Virus record (IMG/VR): IMGVR_UViG_3300021964_000077
Coordinates: 1 to 57,237 of that record
Strand: one strand, 5' to 3'
Origin: a virus
DNA: 57,237 nt
The notes below the pieces were generated by a model. The model made no database searches and was not told the origin of the DNA. It saw nothing but the letters and a program-made list of their open reading frames with translations. Made by a program: the position numbers and the translations under genes. Of this stretch, positions 1 through 9,043 are shown in pieces. How positions within the stretch are numbered: the stretch's first letter is position 1; the number at the start of each line of letters is the position of its first letter.

Positions 1-1137
1 GCTAAAGCTGCTTTAGAAGAGTCTATTACTCCTGAGTTGAAAGAACTTTTAGCTCAACGTCTCCAGGAAATGGAAGAAGAAGTTGAGGAAGAGGTAATCG
101 CTGAAGAGGAAGTTTCTGTTGAAGAAATTATTGAAGAGACTATTGAAGAAGCAGAAGAAGTAATTGACGAAGCTGACGAAGAGGAAGCAGAGGATGATTC
201 AGAAGAATCTGAAGACGAAGCTGACGAGGAAGAAGATGCAGAAGGTGAAGAGCCTGCTGGTGATGATGAGATCGCTGACAGTGATATGACTGTAGATGAT
301 CTTAAAGACATGATCCGTGACATTTTATCTCAAGAAATGGGAGACCACGAAGAGGAAGATGCTATGGAGGATGACATGGAAGCTGATGCAGAAGCAGATG
401 ATATGGCCGCTGGCGATATGACTGCTGCTGACGATGAAGAAATCAACTTAGAAGAGTTGATGGCTGAATTAGCTGACATGGCAAAAGAAGAAGTAGTAAC
501 TGAAGAAGAAGCTACTGAAGAAGAAGTAATCGCTGAAAACGAAGTGGAAGAAGGAGATTACGGAATGGAAGAAGAGGCAATAGACGAACTCGATCACGCA
601 GTGATGTCTGCCGGCGAAGTACTGGGTACTATCGGCGCAACAGGTGTTGGAATGGGTTTACTTTACAATGCTGATAGAATTGCAGCAGCTGTTAAAGCTC
701 TATTTGCAGCAGGTAAAGACGAAGAAGCACGTGCTTTAGCAGATTTTGACAAAGTACCACTAAAAGGTAAAGAGCAAAATGAAGCTGAATTAAACGAAGC
801 TTTAGAAACTGTTGAAACTCTTCGCAAAGAAATCAACGAGACTAACTTGTTGAACGCAAAATTGTTGTACGTAAATAAAGTATTCAAAACAAATACTCTT
901 TCTGAATCACAAAAAGCACATGTTCTTGCTGCTTTTGATAAAGCTGAGACAGTCAAAGAAGTTAAGTTGGTATTTGAAACAGTTAGTGAAAATATCCCTT
1001 CAGGTAAATCTGAGGTAGTGAAGGAAGCCAAAGGCTTTGCTTCTGCTGCTGTAGGAATTTCCGACAAACCAGAAGTGATTACTGAAGCTAACCAGGCTGT
1101 ATTACGTATGCAAAAACTTGCAGGAATTATTAAATAA
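1..1137 (+). CDS. Prohead core (scaffold) protein, T4 gp22-like, 5'-partial
   Basis: The reading frame is already open at base 1, so the true start lies upstream; 378 residues are visible. Roughly the first 190 residues are extremely acidic, built of Glu/Asp/Ala runs. The C-terminal ~130 residues form a predicted helical region with the pattern LLNAKLLYVNKVFK followed by AHVLAAFDKA and VKEVKLVFE, which I recognise from gp22-type prohead core proteins of T4-like marine phages. Such proteins form the internal scaffold around which the capsid assembles and are digested by the prohead protease; several LxE-type sites are present. It sits directly before the major capsid gene, as in T4. Identity rests on the C-terminal pattern and gene order. 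The acidic N-terminal half is low complexity and carries little family information. Confidence 0.8.
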   Translation, partial: AKAALEESITPELKELLAQRLQEMEEEVEEEVIAEEEVSVEEIIEETIEEAEEVIDEADEEEAEDDSEESEDEADEEEDAEGEEPAGDDEIADSDMTVDDLKDMIRDILSQEMGDHEEEDAMEDDMEADAEADDMAAGDMTAADDEEINLEELMAELADMAKEEVVTEEEATEEEVIAENEVEEGDYGMEEEAIDELDHAVMSAGEVLGTIGATGVGMGLLYNADRIAAAVKALFAAGKDEEARALADFDKVPLKGKEQNEAELNEALETVETLRKEINETNLLNAKLLYVNKVFKTNTLSESQKAHVLAAFDKAETVKEVKLVFETVSENIPSGKSEVVKEAKGFASAAVGISDKPEVITEANQAVLRMQKLAGIIK

Positions 1138-1158
1138 CATTTGTTAAAAAAACTAATC

Positions 1159-2742
1159 ATGGATTTAAACAATCTTTTAAACGAATCAGCAAACGGCTTC
1201 AAGAGCTTGCAAGCTGATGCGTCTCGTTTGGCTGAAAAGTGGACTGCTACCGGTCTTTTGGAAGGTCTTTCTAACGAGCAAGAAAAAAACTCTATGGCTA
1301 TGATTCTTGAGAATCAAGCTAAAGAATTGATCAAAGAACAATCACAAACTGGTACTGGTGCAATCGGTTCAGGTGCTGCTGGTGAGCAGTGGGCTGGTGT
1401 TGCTTTACCATTGGTAAGAAAGGTATTCGCTCAGATTGCTGCTAAAGACTTCGTATCTGTACAGCCTATGAACTTGCCTTCAGGTCTAGTATTCTACTTG
1501 GACTTCAAGTACGGTGTTGGCGCTGGCGCACAGCAAGACTTCTCAGGTAACATGTACGGTAACGTATCTAGTGCTGCTAACAAGATGACTGCTGCTGACG
1601 AAGTAGAAGGTGGTCTTTACGGTGCAGGTCGTTTCGGTTACTCTATCAATGAATCAGAAGTAACTCATGCTGCTGCAAAAGGTCAAGTAAGCGCTACTGC
1701 TGTAACTGATGCAGATATTAACTTCAACAACGCTTACGTCAAAGCTGATTACGATCTTTACCAAGTAACTGCTTCTTTACTATCAGAAGCTGACTTGAAA
1801 GGTGTTAGAGCTTTCGTACCTATGTCAGGTTCAGTACCTGCTAGATACTTAGCAGAATTTACTAAAGTAGTTGGTGACAAAGTAGTTTTCGTAGTTGACG
1901 ATGCTGACTCTGCTAACATCACTAAAGTAGTATACCACGTACAGCCTGCTGACAACTCAAGAGGTGACTTCGAAGATAGATCAGGTGCTCCTATCTCTAT
2001 CCCAGAAATCAACGTTGAGTTAGCTTCTGAAGCTATCGTTGCTAAGACTAGAAAGTTGAAAGCACAATGGACTCCAGAATTCGCACAAGATTTGAACGCT
2101 TACCACAGTGTAGATGCTGAGGCTGAGTTGACTTCTATCTTGTCTGAGTACATCTCAATGGAGATCGATCTAGAGATCTTGGATATGTTGATTCAAGACG
2201 CTGCTACTATCGAAAGATGGTCTGCTAAGAACAACGAAGTTTACTCTGGCGGATCATTCGGTCAAGGAGCTTCTACTTTCTTTAACACTCAAGGTCAGTG
2301 GTTCCAGACTCTTGGTACTAAGATGCAGAAAGTATCTAACAAGATTCACCAAAAAACTTTGAGAGGTGGTGCAAACTTCGTAGTAGTTTCTCCAGAAGTA
2401 GCAACTATCTTGGAAAGCATTCCAGGATTCGCTGCTGCAACTGACGGTGACAAAATGGACTTTGCAATGGGCGTACAGAAAGTAGGTTCATTGAACAGCC
2501 GTTTCAAAGTGTACAAGAACCCTTACATGACTGAAAACGTAATGTTGATGGGTTACAGAGGATCTCAGTTCTTGGAAACAGGTGCTGTTTACGCTCCTTA
2601 CGTACCATTGATGATGACTCCTCTAGTATACGATCCAGATACATTCACACCACGTAAAGGTATCATGACTCGTTACGCTAAGAAGATGATCCGTCCTGAA
2701 TTTTACGGTAAGATCGTAATTGCTGATTTAGACACTATCTAA
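1159..2742 (+). CDS. Major capsid protein, T4 gp23-like
   Basis: A 527-residue protein close in length to T4 gp23 (521). I chose the ATG at 1159, which begins MDLNNLLNES, over an in-frame TTG at 1141 because the ATG gives the normal gp23-type N-terminus. Recognisable stretches are GAIGSGAAGEQWAGVALPLV (near residue 70), the middle LDMLIQDAATIERW, and the C-terminal YAPYVPLMMTPLVYDP followed by RKGIMTRYAKKM, all typical of gp23 capsid proteins. Codon use is uniform and rich in GCT, GTA and AAC, suggesting high expression. The N-terminal LNE could be a prohead protease cleavage site. It follows the core gene by 21 bases and ends in a strong terminator, so core and capsid probably share a transcript. 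No separate gp24 vertex gene follows. Confidence 0.93.
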   Translation: MDLNNLLNESANGFKSLQADASRLAEKWTATGLLEGLSNEQEKNSMAMILENQAKELIKEQSQTGTGAIGSGAAGEQWAGVALPLVRKVFAQIAAKDFVSVQPMNLPSGLVFYLDFKYGVGAGAQQDFSGNMYGNVSSAANKMTAADEVEGGLYGAGRFGYSINESEVTHAAAKGQVSATAVTDADINFNNAYVKADYDLYQVTASLLSEADLKGVRAFVPMSGSVPARYLAEFTKVVGDKVVFVVDDADSANITKVVYHVQPADNSRGDFEDRSGAPISIPEINVELASEAIVAKTRKLKAQWTPEFAQDLNAYHSVDAEAELTSILSEYISMEIDLEILDMLIQDAATIERWSAKNNEVYSGGSFGQGASTFFNTQGQWFQTLGTKMQKVSNKIHQKTLRGGANFVVVSPEVATILESIPGFAAATDGDKMDFAMGVQKVGSLNSRFKVYKNPYMTENVMLMGYRGSQFLETGAVYAPYVPLMMTPLVYDPDTFTPRKGIMTRYAKKMIRPEFYGKIVIADLDTI

Positions 2743-2770
2743 GAAGTAAATCTTACAAAGATTATTGAGA

Positions 2771-2795
2771 GGGGCCTTCGGGCCCCTTTCTTTTT
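2771..2795 (+). terminator. Intrinsic terminator after the capsid gene
   Basis: A perfect six-base-pair stem, GGGGCC/GGCCCC, closes a TTCG tetraloop and is followed by TTTCTTTTT. It lies 28 bases after the capsid stop codon. Confidence 0.95.
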
Positions 2796-2798
2796 GTC

Positions 2799-2807
2799 CT
2801 ATTTATA
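2799..2807 (+). promoter_or_regulatory. CTATTTATA candidate late element
   Basis: CTATTTATA lies just after the capsid terminator and 22 bases before the phoH ATG, so it is placed to restart transcription. It is one copy of a motif found before most virion units in the window. Confidence 0.5.
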
Positions 2808-2829
2808 GTAAACGTAAAAGTTATTACAT

Positions 2830-3516
2830 ATGACTTCAAACCACCACGAAGACGACGTCTTCAAGGCGAAGAGAAAGCCCAAAGGGCCAATTAAGTTTAA
2901 GTTACAGCTCAACGAAGAGCAGAAAGTAGCCAAGTCTACTATTCTCGAAAATCCAATTACCGTACTTAAAGGGATGGCAGGCTCTGGAAAGACTCTGGTA
3001 GCAGCACAAGTTGGATTAGACTTACTATTCAGAAAAGAAGTAGATAAGGTTATTATTACTCGACCTACTGTAGCTAAAGAAGATATAGGATTTCTACCAG
3101 GCGACATCAGAGAGAAGATGGATCCATGGTTAGCTCCTATCTATCACAACCTATTCATGTTATACGATCAGACAAAGATAGAGAAAGAGATAGAGCTAGG
3201 TAATATCGAGATCGTACCCTTTGCCTTCATGAGAGGTAGAACCTTTGTCAATGCTTTTGTTATCGTAGATGAAGCACAAAATGTTACTCATACACAAATG
3301 GAGACTGTCTTAGGAAGATTAGGTAGAGACAGTAAGATGGTAATATGTGGAGATCTAGCTCAGATTGATTTAAAGAACAAAAGAGAGACAGGTTTCTCAT
3401 TCTTAACTAGGATTGAAGAGCATGTTGAAGGCTTTAAGTTGATTGCTTTAGAGAGAAATCATCGTCATGATATCGTTTCTCCTATATTAAAGGTATACCA
3501 GACCTTTAGGGATTAA
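2830..3516 (+). CDS. phoH: PhoH-like P-loop ATPase
   Basis: A 228-residue protein with Walker A GMAGSGKT at about residues 48-55, a Walker B-type VIVDEAQN near 145-151, and the PhoH signature TRPTVAKEDIGFLPGD between them. The C-terminal ERNHRHDIVSPIL matches the family end. PhoH proteins are cytoplasmic NTPases of the helicase superfamily; PhoH2 relatives are linked to RNA unwinding and cleavage. Their role in phage is unsettled although they are common in marine phages. The gene stands alone between the capsid terminator and the next candidate late element. Placement among structural genes rather than with replication genes is slightly unusual. Family assignment is secure; function in infection is not. 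Confidence 0.92.
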   Translation: MTSNHHEDDVFKAKRKPKGPIKFKLQLNEEQKVAKSTILENPITVLKGMAGSGKTLVAAQVGLDLLFRKEVDKVIITRPTVAKEDIGFLPGDIREKMDPWLAPIYHNLFMLYDQTKIEKEIELGNIEIVPFAFMRGRTFVNAFVIVDEAQNVTHTQMETVLGRLGRDSKMVICGDLAQIDLKNKRETGFSFLTRIEEHVEGFKLIALERNHRHDIVSPILKVYQTFRD

Positions 3517-3527
3517 AAGCCAAGCAG

Positions 3528-3538
3528 CTATTTATATA
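3528..3538 (+). promoter_or_regulatory. CTATTTATATA candidate late element
   Basis: CTATTTATATAAAAATC lies between phoH and the next gene, with the ATG 13 bases beyond the quoted element. The sequence is almost identical to the copy at 5739. Confidence 0.5.
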
Positions 3539-3551
3539 AAAATCTAGCTAC

Positions 3552-3953
3552 ATGGCCGCAGGAAGGTACGACTTTACTATAGAACAGGGAGCAACACTAA
3601 ACTTCCAGATCGATTATACAGAGAACTGTAAAACCCCTATAGACTTATCAGGATACAATGCACGTATGCAGGTAAGGCCTGTAATAGGTGATCCTACTTC
3701 ATACCTAACTTTATCTAGCAGCTTACAGCCTTGTGGTACTGGCTTAAACATGAGCGGTTCTAATGGAATCACCCCATTAGCATCAGGATCAATCGGAGTA
3801 TTTATTTCAGCTTATTCATCCTCTCTATTAGATTGGGATGGAAAAGCATCATACGATCTAGAGATATACTCAGGCAGTGATAATTGCGAATATGTAGTAA
3901 GGTTGTTAGAAGGTAGAGTAAAACTTAGTAAAGAAATAACCCTTATTCCCTAA
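3552..3953 (+). CDS. Small virion-associated beta protein (unknown)
   Basis: A 133-residue protein starting MAAGRYDFTIEQGATLNF. I know this opening, RYDxTIxQGATFxxxI followed by a PIDLSGY segment, from small phage structural proteins of the adaptor or receptor-binding beta-sandwich type, where it precedes fibre genes. No catalytic residues, signal peptide or membrane segment are visible. It overlaps the start of the downstream collagen-like gene at TAATG (its stop shares an A with the next ATG), so the two are probably translationally coupled, and a role in attaching that fibre is inferred. A function beyond a structural or adaptor role cannot be assigned. Confidence 0.7.
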   Translation: MAAGRYDFTIEQGATLNFQIDYTENCKTPIDLSGYNARMQVRPVIGDPTSYLTLSSSLQPCGTGLNMSGSNGITPLASGSIGVFISAYSSSLLDWDGKASYDLEIYSGSDNCEYVVRLLEGRVKLSKEITLIP

Positions 3954-5713
3954 TGGACTGTAATGTAAAAAAAGTAGTAGTACGTCCCGATTGTACTACA
4001 GTTAAAGTATCTAGCGTAGGAATACCAGGAAAGACTGGATTACAAGGTATACAAGGTCTTCAAGGATTACAAGGTATGCAAGGAACTACCGGCATACAGG
4101 GATTACAAGGTATTCAAGGAGAGAGTATTCAAGGTATCCAAGGGATACAGGGCATTCAAGGACTTCAAGGATTACAAGGACCTCAAGGAGTTCAAGGGCA
4201 GACAGGCGCTACAGGCGCTCAAGGCATTAAAGGAGACGAAGGAACACAGGGAATACAAGGAATACAAGGAATATCGGGTACTGGAGGATCTCAAGGTACA
4301 CAAGGGATTCAAGGCCCACAAGGTTTACAGGGACTTCAAGGATTAGAAGGTTTACAAGGAATACAGGGGTTAACAGGGATTCAAGGTATCCAAGGTGAAC
4401 AAGGACTTCAAGGTATAGCCGGTGAAGGAGCTCAAGGAATACAGGGGTTAACAGGTATTCAAGGAGCAGATGGTACTCAAGGCTTACAAGGAGAGGGTGC
4501 ACAAGGTATCCAAGGTACCACCGGTATTCAAGGATTAGATGGAGTTCAAGGAACAGATGGAGCACAAGGAGTGCAAGGACTAATCGGACTACAGGGACTT
4601 ACTGGTACTCAAGGTCTTATTGGTATACAAGGATCTGACGGTACTCAAGGAATACAGGGAATATCAATTCAAGGTATTCAAGGACTAACTGGTATCCAAG
4701 GACTTGAAGGTGCTCAGGGAATTACCGGAGTAGGAGCTCAAGGTATTCAAGGACTAACTGGTATTCAAGGCACAGATGGAGGAGGTGGAGACTTAGAAAT
4801 ACTAGACGAAGGAGTTCAACTTACTACTGCAGCATCTTCTCTTAACTTTGTAGGAAACGGTATACAAGCAACAAACTCAGGTAACGATGTAACTGTTACT
4901 GTAGAAGAGTCAATGGTAGATACCCAGTTCCTTTTAGACTTGGGTAAAATTGCCTACGGTTCCAACAGCAGCAACAGTAGTGCTATATTTAGCGGATCCG
5001 CTTACTTAGTACTATCTGGTAGCGATATAAATGAAGCAACCTTCAACCTTGCTTCTCCATCCGGTAAATACGGCGGCGAAGGAGTTTGGGGAGGAGTTAA
5101 TATATGGTACGTACACCGGGGACACGATACTCACATAGAGTTCTATGATGTCACAGTAAGTAACGGATACAACACAACAGGAGAACGGACAAACGTGTAC
5201 CTAAACGCAAACCCTAGTAGCATCTTCGGTCCTTGGGTAAACAGTCCTACCCGGATCGCAACCTTAAGAAAGACCGGCTACTACGCTTTCGATACGACTG
5301 CTACAGGCGGAGACGGACAGATGTTATATAGTAGCTACTCCCAGTACTACTCAGATCCTAGGATTGAGGACCAGCGATACATATTAAGCAGTGCTTACAA
5401 TAAGACATCAAACACTAGAGTACAGATTACCGGTAATACAACCTTCGAGCTAAACGAACCATATACGCGATTTGATCTTCAATGGAACGCCTCAGGATAC
5501 ACCATTGTACTTAATCAAGGTACATTACCGCTAGGTCAAATTGCAACAGTACATATAGATTACATCAACAACGGTACTACTGCTAACCTTAAGTACGAAA
5601 AAGTAAACGGAGGAGCAGATACAGAAATTGGCTCATTAGGACCAGGAGCAGGTACTATTACTTTAACTTTTATAGGATTAGTAAACGGCATCTTCTGTTA
5701 CGAACATCCTTAA
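3953..5713 (+). CDS. Collagen-like fibre protein
   Basis: A 586-residue protein in three parts: a short N-terminal segment with two cysteines (about residues 1-25), about 250 residues of G-x-Q/G-x-x triplets dominated by GIQ, GLQ and GTQ, then a non-repetitive C-terminal domain of about 300 residues rich in Tyr, Ser and Asn. Gly-X-Y repeats of this kind form trimeric triple helices in phage fibres; the C-terminal part would be the trimerising or receptor-binding head. Unlike animal collagen it has very little proline, and Q, T and I occupy X and Y positions. It overlaps the upstream small protein by one base. A tail, neck or head fibre role is inferred; which appendage it forms is not visible. 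Confidence 0.82.
   Translation: MDCNVKKVVVRPDCTTVKVSSVGIPGKTGLQGIQGLQGLQGMQGTTGIQGLQGIQGESIQGIQGIQGIQGLQGLQGPQGVQGQTGATGAQGIKGDEGTQGIQGIQGISGTGGSQGTQGIQGPQGLQGLQGLEGLQGIQGLTGIQGIQGEQGLQGIAGEGAQGIQGLTGIQGADGTQGLQGEGAQGIQGTTGIQGLDGVQGTDGAQGVQGLIGLQGLTGTQGLIGIQGSDGTQGIQGISIQGIQGLTGIQGLEGAQGITGVGAQGIQGLTGIQGTDGGGGDLEILDEGVQLTTAASSLNFVGNGIQATNSGNDVTVTVEESMVDTQFLLDLGKIAYGSNSSNSSAIFSGSAYLVLSGSDINEATFNLASPSGKYGGEGVWGGVNIWYVHRGHDTHIEFYDVTVSNGYNTTGERTNVYLNANPSSIFGPWVNSPTRIATLRKTGYYAFDTTATGGDGQMLYSSYSQYYSDPRIEDQRYILSSAYNKTSNTRVQITGNTTFELNEPYTRFDLQWNASGYTIVLNQGTLPLGQIATVHIDYINNGTTANLKYEKVNGGADTEIGSLGPGAGTITLTFIGLVNGIFCYEHP
4033..4785 (+). repeat. Collagen-like triplet repeat tract
   Basis: Nine-base units reading Gly-X-Gln or Gly-X-Y run almost without break, for example GGTATTCAA and GGACTTCAA. 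Synonymous codons vary from unit to unit, so the protein pattern is better conserved than the DNA. Confidence 0.9.
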
Positions 5714-5738
5714 CGAGTACTAATTAGCAGTACGGTTA

Positions 5739-5749
5739 CTATTTATATA
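5739..5749 (+). promoter_or_regulatory. CTATTTATATA candidate late element
   Basis: CTATTTATATAAAAATG stands between the collagen-like fibre gene and the neck gene. The TATTTATA core ends 13 bases before the ATG at 5761. Confidence 0.5.
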
Positions 5750-5760
5750 AAAATGTAACT

Positions 5761-6918
5761 ATGGCCGATATTGCAATCTGGGAAGGATCATCAACATTCG
5801 CTGCTGGTCAGACACCATTCGCATTTTACGATAACGACTCTGACTTTAGAACAGATGCTGATAAAGTAGCTAAATTCTGTGCTCAAAGACTCGGATATCC
5901 GCTAATGGATGTAGAGTTGCAGTCTGGATCTTTTTATGCTTGTTTCGAAGAAGCAGTCACTACTTACGGTAACGAAGTATTCCAGTATAAGGTTAGAGAG
6001 AACTACCTTACAATGGAAGGAGCTTCTAATCAAGATACTTTTAACAGTAAGTTAATACAGCCAAACCTTAGCCGTGTTATCAGAATCACAGAAGATTACG
6101 GTACAGAAGCCGGAGTAGGCGGTAAGGTGACTAAGTACACTGGTGAACTAAACGTAACTAGTGGAGTACAGGAGTACGATCTAAATGCATGGGCTGATGA
6201 GCAATGCATAGACGGAGGTATTGAGATCAGAAAAGTATTCTACGAATCACCCCCAGCAATCTTACGTTACTTTGATCCTTATGCAGGTACCGGTACAGGT
6301 ATTCAATCACTAATGGATGCTTTTGATTTCGGATCGTATTCACCAGGTGTTAACTTCTTATTGATGCCTGCATCATTTGATATGTTAAAAGTACAAGCTA
6401 TTGAATTCAACGATCAGATAAGAAGATCAGCATACTCCTTTGAAGTAATTAACAATCAGCTTAAACTATTCCCGATTCCAACTAGAACAGGGAAGATTTT
6501 CTTCGAGTACTATAAAACTGCTGAGAAAGATTCACCAACAGGATCTTCAGATTGTATTGTACCTAAAGCTAATATTATAACTAACGTAGGAGAAGTACCT
6601 TATGAGAATATGGAGTACACCACAGTTAATTCTGTAGGTCGTCAATGGATCTACAGGTATACGTTAGCATTATCAAAAGAGCTATTAGGGTACATCAGAG
6701 GGAAGTACCAACAAATACCAGTACCTGGATCTAATACAGGACTTAACCAAGCTGACCTACTAACTGACGCTAGATCTGAAAAGACTACTTTACTAACTGA
6801 GCTAAGAGAGATGTTAGATCAGACTACAAGAACTGCTCAACTAGAAAGAAAAGCAAACGAAGCAGATAGTTTAAAAAGAATCACCACAGAGGTGCCAATG
6901 ACAATATTCATAGGATAA
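5761..6918 (+). CDS. Neck protein, T4 gp13-like
   Basis: A 385-residue protein. The early segment LGYPLMDVELQSGSFYACFE near residues 48-67, followed by a helical stretch and YLTMEG, matches the N-terminal region of gp13-type neck proteins of T4-like marine phages. T4 gp13 is 309 residues, so this version is longer. The C-terminal 60 residues are helical and charged. In T4, gp13 and gp14 form the head-tail connector that closes the filled head. A gp14-like gene lies one small gene downstream, which supports the call. It begins after a candidate late element and its stop overlaps the next ATG. Sequence similarity is moderate and the call relies partly on gene order. Confidence 0.65.
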   Translation: MADIAIWEGSSTFAAGQTPFAFYDNDSDFRTDADKVAKFCAQRLGYPLMDVELQSGSFYACFEEAVTTYGNEVFQYKVRENYLTMEGASNQDTFNSKLIQPNLSRVIRITEDYGTEAGVGGKVTKYTGELNVTSGVQEYDLNAWADEQCIDGGIEIRKVFYESPPAILRYFDPYAGTGTGIQSLMDAFDFGSYSPGVNFLLMPASFDMLKVQAIEFNDQIRRSAYSFEVINNQLKLFPIPTRTGKIFFEYYKTAEKDSPTGSSDCIVPKANIITNVGEVPYENMEYTTVNSVGRQWIYRYTLALSKELLGYIRGKYQQIPVPGSNTGLNQADLLTDARSEKTTLLTELREMLDQTTRTAQLERKANEADSLKRITTEVPMTIFIG

Positions 6919-7232
6919 TGAAGTTACGTAATTTAATACTAGAGGAAGAGTACAAAATGTTTAAGACATTTTTCTATTTTGAATTCGACGATTCAAACAT
7001 GGATGTATCTACTTTAGCTAATATTGTTAGAGCAGTAGATTTAGTTGCTGTAGTGAATAACAAATCAGATAAAGACGATCCTCGTCCAAGAGCATTATTT
7101 CAGATTAAGATTGCTACTACTAAGCCTCCTAAAGAATCATTTGACCAAGTCAAGCAAGAGTGCATGACAAAGATTTCTCAAGTAAAGAAATGCCAGTTCT
7201 CAGAAAGACATATTGAAGAAGTTAATCTGTAA
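6918..7232 (+). CDS. Unknown small protein between neck genes
   Basis: A 104-residue protein beginning MKLRNLILEEEYKMFKTF. Its ATG shares one base with the stop of the gp13-like gene (TAATG), and the gp14-like gene starts 3 bases after its stop, so it belongs to the neck operon. The body alternates strands and helices (KTFFYFEFDD, then a helix around ANIVRAVDLV, then RALFQIKIAT), suggesting a small alpha/beta fold with no visible catalytic residues. The leader contains ILE at residues 7-9, which would fit a (L/I)xE prohead protease site, so it could be a head-packaged or neck component. No family was recognised. Confidence 0.7.
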   Translation: MKLRNLILEEEYKMFKTFFYFEFDDSNMDVSTLANIVRAVDLVAVVNNKSDKDDPRPRALFQIKIATTKPPKESFDQVKQECMTKISQVKKCQFSERHIEEVNL

Positions 7233-7234
7233 TT

Positions 7235-7792
7235 ATGAGTATATTCGGAAGTAAAAAGGACTTTGCGCTCATCACTAAGATGAACCGTGCACTGCTTCGA
7301 GATATAATCGAGCAGGAGGTTGGGTACTACAAAATATCTCTAGAAGATACTTTTGCTAATATCTACGGAGAATCTTTAGAGAAAGTTTATAACGACCCAG
7401 TATTACTTCAATGTATATTAACCAGAGGAGATCAAGTAGTAACTTCTGATGATTTTGGACCAGATCTACAACGTAACGTATCTTTTGCTTTTTTACGTCA
7501 AGATCTAGTAGATACTCAATTAGTACCAGAGGTAGGTGATATTATTATGCTTAATGAAGATTACTACGAAGTAGATTTAGTAAGAGAAAATCAATTCTTC
7601 TTTGGGAAAGATACGAATTATAACTACGGTAGAAGTGGAGCTCACGGCTCTAGTATTTCTATTGTATGTGATGCTCATTTAACAAGAGTAGAGAGGTTGG
7701 GCTTAACTCAAAATCAACCTGCTACACCTCCTATTGCAAGAGAAAGCAATTATGTTAAGAATCAATTCACTGGAAACGATTACGTAGACTAA
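7235..7792 (+). CDS. Neck protein, T4 gp14-like
   Basis: A 185-residue protein. The central segment LVPEVGDIIMLNEDYYEVD near residues 103-121 and the following NQFFFGKD are typical of gp14 neck proteins, where a short beta-hairpin sequence of this type recurs. The visible C-terminus VKNQFTGNDYVD closely resembles that of a second, otherwise different protein at 54982-55296. T4 gp14 is 256 residues, so this is a shorter form. In T4 it joins gp13 to complete the connector below the portal. It lies in a tight cluster with the gp13-like and gp15-like genes. Similarity is moderate; order and motif together make the call likely. Confidence 0.7.
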   Translation: MSIFGSKKDFALITKMNRALLRDIIEQEVGYYKISLEDTFANIYGESLEKVYNDPVLLQCILTRGDQVVTSDDFGPDLQRNVSFAFLRQDLVDTQLVPEVGDIIMLNEDYYEVDLVRENQFFFGKDTNYNYGRSGAHGSSISIVCDAHLTRVERLGLTQNQPATPPIARESNYVKNQFTGNDYVD

Positions 7793-7793
7793 T

Positions 7794-9041
7794 ATGGCAG
7801 CTCCTAGAAAAAATAAACCAAGAGCAAAAACTCAGTCAGACTTGACTAGAGACCAGATTACTGCGTACGGTGCAAGCGCTGGTGTACCTCCTGCTTCAAC
7901 TAAGCAGAACAGAGAGAATCAAATCTCAGTAAAAGACGATAACACTAAGCTTCCAGTAATTGGAATAAAGGATATTGATGAAGCTGTATTCTATTACTTC
8001 AATAATGTACTAAAGCCAACAGTATCTCAAAACGGTTCAGAAATACCGGTACCTGTTTTATACGGCAACCCGGAAAGATGGTCTGCTGTACAGAAAGACG
8101 GATTCTATAGAGATAGAAACGGTAAGGTACAGGTACCGTTAGTAATGTTTAAGAAAAACACTATTGAGAAGGATCGTAGCTTAAGTAATAAGTTAGATGG
8201 TAATGAGGTAAATAATTTTGTTGTTTACGAAAAGAAGTACTCTCGTAAAAATATATACGATAGATTTTCAATCTTAGGAAACAGAAACCCAGTAAAAGAG
8301 TTATACGGAGTAGTTGTACCTGATTATGTGACAGTAAATTACTCTTGTGTAATATTCACAGACTATGTTCAGCAATGCGATAAGATTATTGAAGCTATTA
8401 ATTTTGCATCAGATTCATACTGGGGTGATAAAAACAGGTATAGATTTAGAGCATCTGTAGATACTTTCTCAACAGCTGTAGAAATGTCTCAAGGACAAGA
8501 TAGAGCAGTGAAGGCGTCTTTTAATATTAAGCTTCACGGATATATTATAGCAGATAGCTACAATAGGGATTTAGCTAATATGAAAAAATTCTATTCTAAA
8601 TCTCAATTAAACTTCCAGATGGAAACAACTGGTACTTTAGAGGAATTAGAAAACAAAGTAAAAGCTGATTCAACCCCAACAGCTACTAGGTTCGCAGATA
8701 ATGAATTAAACAAGCCTCAAGTATTTAGAGAAGGTATGGAGATAGAAGAAATCATATACCTTTCTACAAACAGTACTGCTATAGCAAGCTCACTATCAGG
8801 AACTGTAGCTACTTTTACCGGGTTCAACATACTGACTCCACCAGAAGACTTCCCAGCTATTACTAAAGATGATTTTGAAGTCTACTTAAACGGTAGAAGG
8901 TTCCCATCATCACAAATCAACTCAATCTCTCAACAAGGAACAGCAATCGAAGTAGATGTAGATTTATCAACATTCTTAGAAACACCTGGATCTATTTTCG
9001 AAGCAGATGATCAAATTCTATTAACCGGTAAATTCAAATAA
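7794..9041 (+). CDS. Tail terminator / sheath stabiliser (T4 gp15-like) with C-terminal appended domain
   Basis: A 415-residue protein. Residues about 50-285 follow the gp15 pattern: a PVLYGNPERW segment, a PLVMFKKNTIEKDRS segment, then YDRF, a strand NYSCVIFTDYVQQCDKIIEAI, and a final RAVKASFNIKLHGYI. T4 gp15 (272 residues) caps the tail tube and sheath and joins tail to head. After about residue 325 there is an added ~90-residue domain (NSTAIASS to ILLTGKFK) that is not part of gp15 and recurs as the core of the next two proteins. The first ~45 residues are basic and probably disordered. Its position directly after the gp13/gp14-like genes fits. The gp15 part is a likely call; the appended domain is unassigned. 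Confidence 0.65.
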   Translation: MAAPRKNKPRAKTQSDLTRDQITAYGASAGVPPASTKQNRENQISVKDDNTKLPVIGIKDIDEAVFYYFNNVLKPTVSQNGSEIPVPVLYGNPERWSAVQKDGFYRDRNGKVQVPLVMFKKNTIEKDRSLSNKLDGNEVNNFVVYEKKYSRKNIYDRFSILGNRNPVKELYGVVVPDYVTVNYSCVIFTDYVQQCDKIIEAINFASDSYWGDKNRYRFRASVDTFSTAVEMSQGQDRAVKASFNIKLHGYIIADSYNRDLANMKKFYSKSQLNFQMETTGTLEELENKVKADSTPTATRFADNELNKPQVFREGMEIEEIIYLSTNSTAIASSLSGTVATFTGFNILTPPEDFPAITKDDFEVYLNGRRFPSSQINSISQQGTAIEVDVDLSTFLETPGSIFEADDQILLTGKFK

Positions 9042-9043
9042 GT

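Noticed and set aside
54-323. Ser-rich minus-strand frame opposite the acidic core protein
   Set aside because: Low-complexity mirror of Glu/Asp codons; the plus-strand core protein explains the sequence.
1141-1158. TTG start for the capsid gene at 1141
   Set aside because: The in-frame ATG at 1159 gives the typical capsid N-terminus and the extra codons are unusual.
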